The notes below the pieces were generated by a model. The model saw only the letters and a list, made by a program, of their open reading frames with translations, was not told the origin of the DNA and did no database searches. 14,030 bases of DNA from Cyanobacteria bacterium UBA11153 (GTDB lineage: Bacteria; Cyanobacteriota; Cyanobacteriia; Cyanobacteriales; Coleofasciculaceae): the NCBI GenBank assembly GCA_003511885.1, contig DOIX01000025.1, positions 1 to 14,030 of the forward strand, read 5' to 3'. Positions within the stretch are counted from its first letter, which is position 1; every line of letters starts with the position of its first letter. This document shows, piece after piece, positions 13,988 to 14,030 of the stretch. The position numbers were made by a program, and so were the translations under genes.

Positions 13988-14030
13988 AAGAAGGTCGTAA
14001 AATCAATGGTTTCAGGAATCGAGAACGCCT

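Noticed and set aside
1..14030. tRNA or rRNA genes
   Set aside because: I saw no cloverleaf-like sequence or rRNA motif on either strand, although a covariance-model scan was not possible here.

Overview
The window is cyanobacterial. It carries eight copies of the HIP1 octamer GCGATCGC, a bacterial-type RNase Z, a CobU/CobP cobamide enzyme, several proteins of cyanobacterial type, and an adenylate cyclase-TIR-AAA-like (AAA_35) multidomain protein of a kind common in filamentous and colonial cyanobacteria. The A/T-leaning composition, G-rich intergenic repeats and abundant gene remnants fit a large, repeat-rich cyanobacterial genome. The species cannot be named from the sequence.

Left part (1-1930): a leftward DUF4058 N-terminal stub, then the intact RNase Z gene (rnz, 394-1341). 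An inverted repeat containing GGTGCGTCA follows, then the frameshifted 3' tail of an IS630-type transposase. The next ~360 bases hold nothing I can identify.

Central cassette (1933-5946): three co-directional reading frames that look like an eroded operon. The first is the N-terminus of an uncharacterised protein (motif HLHWALPDALT). It is joined, apparently by a large internal deletion, to the C-terminal part of a DUF6603 protein that also carries a 1-nt frameshift. The third is a 647-aa uncharacterised protein with a strong Shine-Dalgarno, which looks complete. The cassette lies within a 5.7-kb interval with no HIP1 site, and a scrambled XisI remnant follows it directly. I read this as an accessory island that is being lost.

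Middle (6126-8790): leftward genes for a Cys-containing conserved protein, CobU (adenosylcobinamide kinase/guanylyltransferase), and a PsbP-like lipoprotein 30 bases upstream of cobU. A divergent gene encodes a 241-aa protein I cannot assign. Right-middle (8984-10822): a family 2 glycosyltransferase and a WcaF-type hexapeptide acetyltransferase, which suggests surface polysaccharide synthesis. They converge on an 80-aa small protein gene across an inverted repeat whose arms cover both stop codons.

Right part (11227-14030): a 512-base leader region with a near-consensus sigma-70 promoter, three AAGTTT repeats spaced exactly 10 bp apart and some small ORFs. It precedes a 708-aa protein fusing a class III nucleotide cyclase, a TIR domain and an AAA_35 P-loop NTPase. 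This is the best candidate for an interesting signalling or defence-like system: a one-polypeptide combination of second-messenger synthesis, a possible NAD-acting TIR and a STAND-like ATPase. The window ends in two G-rich repeat blocks with G-quadruplex potential.
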